The notes beneath the pieces are model-generated. The model was not told the origin of the DNA. It did not search any database and worked only from the letters and a program-made list of their open reading frames with translations. A stretch of 42,224 nucleotides of DNA from positions 1 to 42,224 of the forward strand of contig CANIWQ010000010.1 of assembly GCA_947471365.1 (NCBI GenBank), written 5' to 3'. The translations under genes and the position numbers were made by a program. This DNA comes from Gemmatimonadota bacterium (GTDB lineage: Bacteria; Gemmatimonadota; Gemmatimonadetes; Gemmatimonadales; Gemmatimonadaceae). Shown here in pieces: positions 42,081 through 42,224 of the stretch. How positions within the stretch are numbered: position 1 is the first letter of the stretch; every line of letters starts with the position of its first letter.

Positions 42081-42224
42081 TACGGAATGATCGGCAGGCC
42101 GAGGACGTCCGGATCGTCCGGATCAACTGGCGAGCTACCGTCGCCAGTACCCATCGATCCGTCTGGCGGGGTGATTTTGTAGTTGTCCGGCGGCGCCTGG
42201 CCAAGCAGGTACTGCACGAAGTAG
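42080..42224 (-). CDS. C-terminal fragment of an unknown protein (cut by window edge)
   Basis: The last 47 residues of a minus-strand gene that starts beyond the window: a YFVQYLLGQAPPDNYKI segment followed by a Gly/Ser/Asp/Pro-rich tail (TGDGSSPVDPDDPD) and LGLPIIP. It ends with TAATG overlapping the next gene, which argues that the frame is real. The domain cannot be identified from this part. Confidence 0.6.
   Translation of the reverse strand, partial: YFVQYLLGQAPPDNYKITPPDGSMGTGDGSSPVDPDDPDVLGLPIIP

Overview
The window is a GC-rich, densely packed bacterial chromosome segment. Genes often overlap by four bases (ATGA or GTGA). Several proteins are of kinds common in Gemmatimonadota: secreted proteins ending the signal peptide in AQ, a DUF5916/CBM9 outer-membrane protein, short TonB-plug-like secreted proteins and a TonB receptor with a carboxypeptidase-regulatory-like front domain. 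A free-living aerobic or facultative member of that phylum, or a close relative, is the best guess; this is inference, since no rRNA or marker gene is present.

Layout. 1-4.2 kb: a truncated secreted protein, a secreted glycoside-hydrolase-like protein with a discoidin domain behind a DUF4337 membrane protein, then a pentanucleotide tandem repeat and a divergent alpha/beta hydrolase. 4.2-9.3 kb: two small proteins, an OmpR-type response regulator with its sensor kinase (both carrying 9-bp in-frame repeats), an XRE regulator, a small unknown protein and a DUF4143 ATPase-like protein whose Walker motifs look degenerate. 9.3-14 kb: FabH-type ketosynthase, TspO-like membrane protein and a hybrid histidine kinase, all on the minus strand; the membrane sensor region of the kinase is cut by one in-frame amber codon. 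14-17.6 kb: DUF5916 protein, a lone GspG pseudopilin and a Tat/lipoprotein Rieske protein.

17.6-25.7 kb (minus): a complete nine-gene V/A-type ATPase operon in the order G-I-K-E-C-F-A-B-D. Its K subunit is a single hairpin with Gln and Glu-Thr at places that recall Na+-binding rotor rings. 25.9-28.3 kb: an acetyl-CoA hydrolase/CoA-transferase and a divergent UbiA-type prenyltransferase that has lost its first aspartate motif.

28.4-41 kb (plus): a TonB-dependent receptor followed, with short gaps or overlaps, by hypC-hypD-hypE-hupS-hupL-hupC-hupD-hypA-hypB-hypF. This is a full cassette for a membrane-bound group 1 [NiFe] uptake hydrogenase: Tat-exported small subunit, large subunit with cleavable C-terminus, cytochrome b, endopeptidase, and Fe(CN)2CO and Ni insertion factors. 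HypA is unusual in having no zinc ribbon, and HypB has no N-terminal nickel-binding region. The small subunit lacks the two extra cysteines of O2-tolerant enzymes. Electrons from H2 would pass through the FeS relay to cytochrome b and quinone; the proton motive force could serve the V-type ATPase, although that link is inference. The receptor in front of hypC is a candidate nickel (or other cofactor) importer. 41-42.2 kb: a secreted monohaem cytochrome c, a strong terminator hairpin, a small TonB-plug-like protein and the tail of a gene cut by the window edge.
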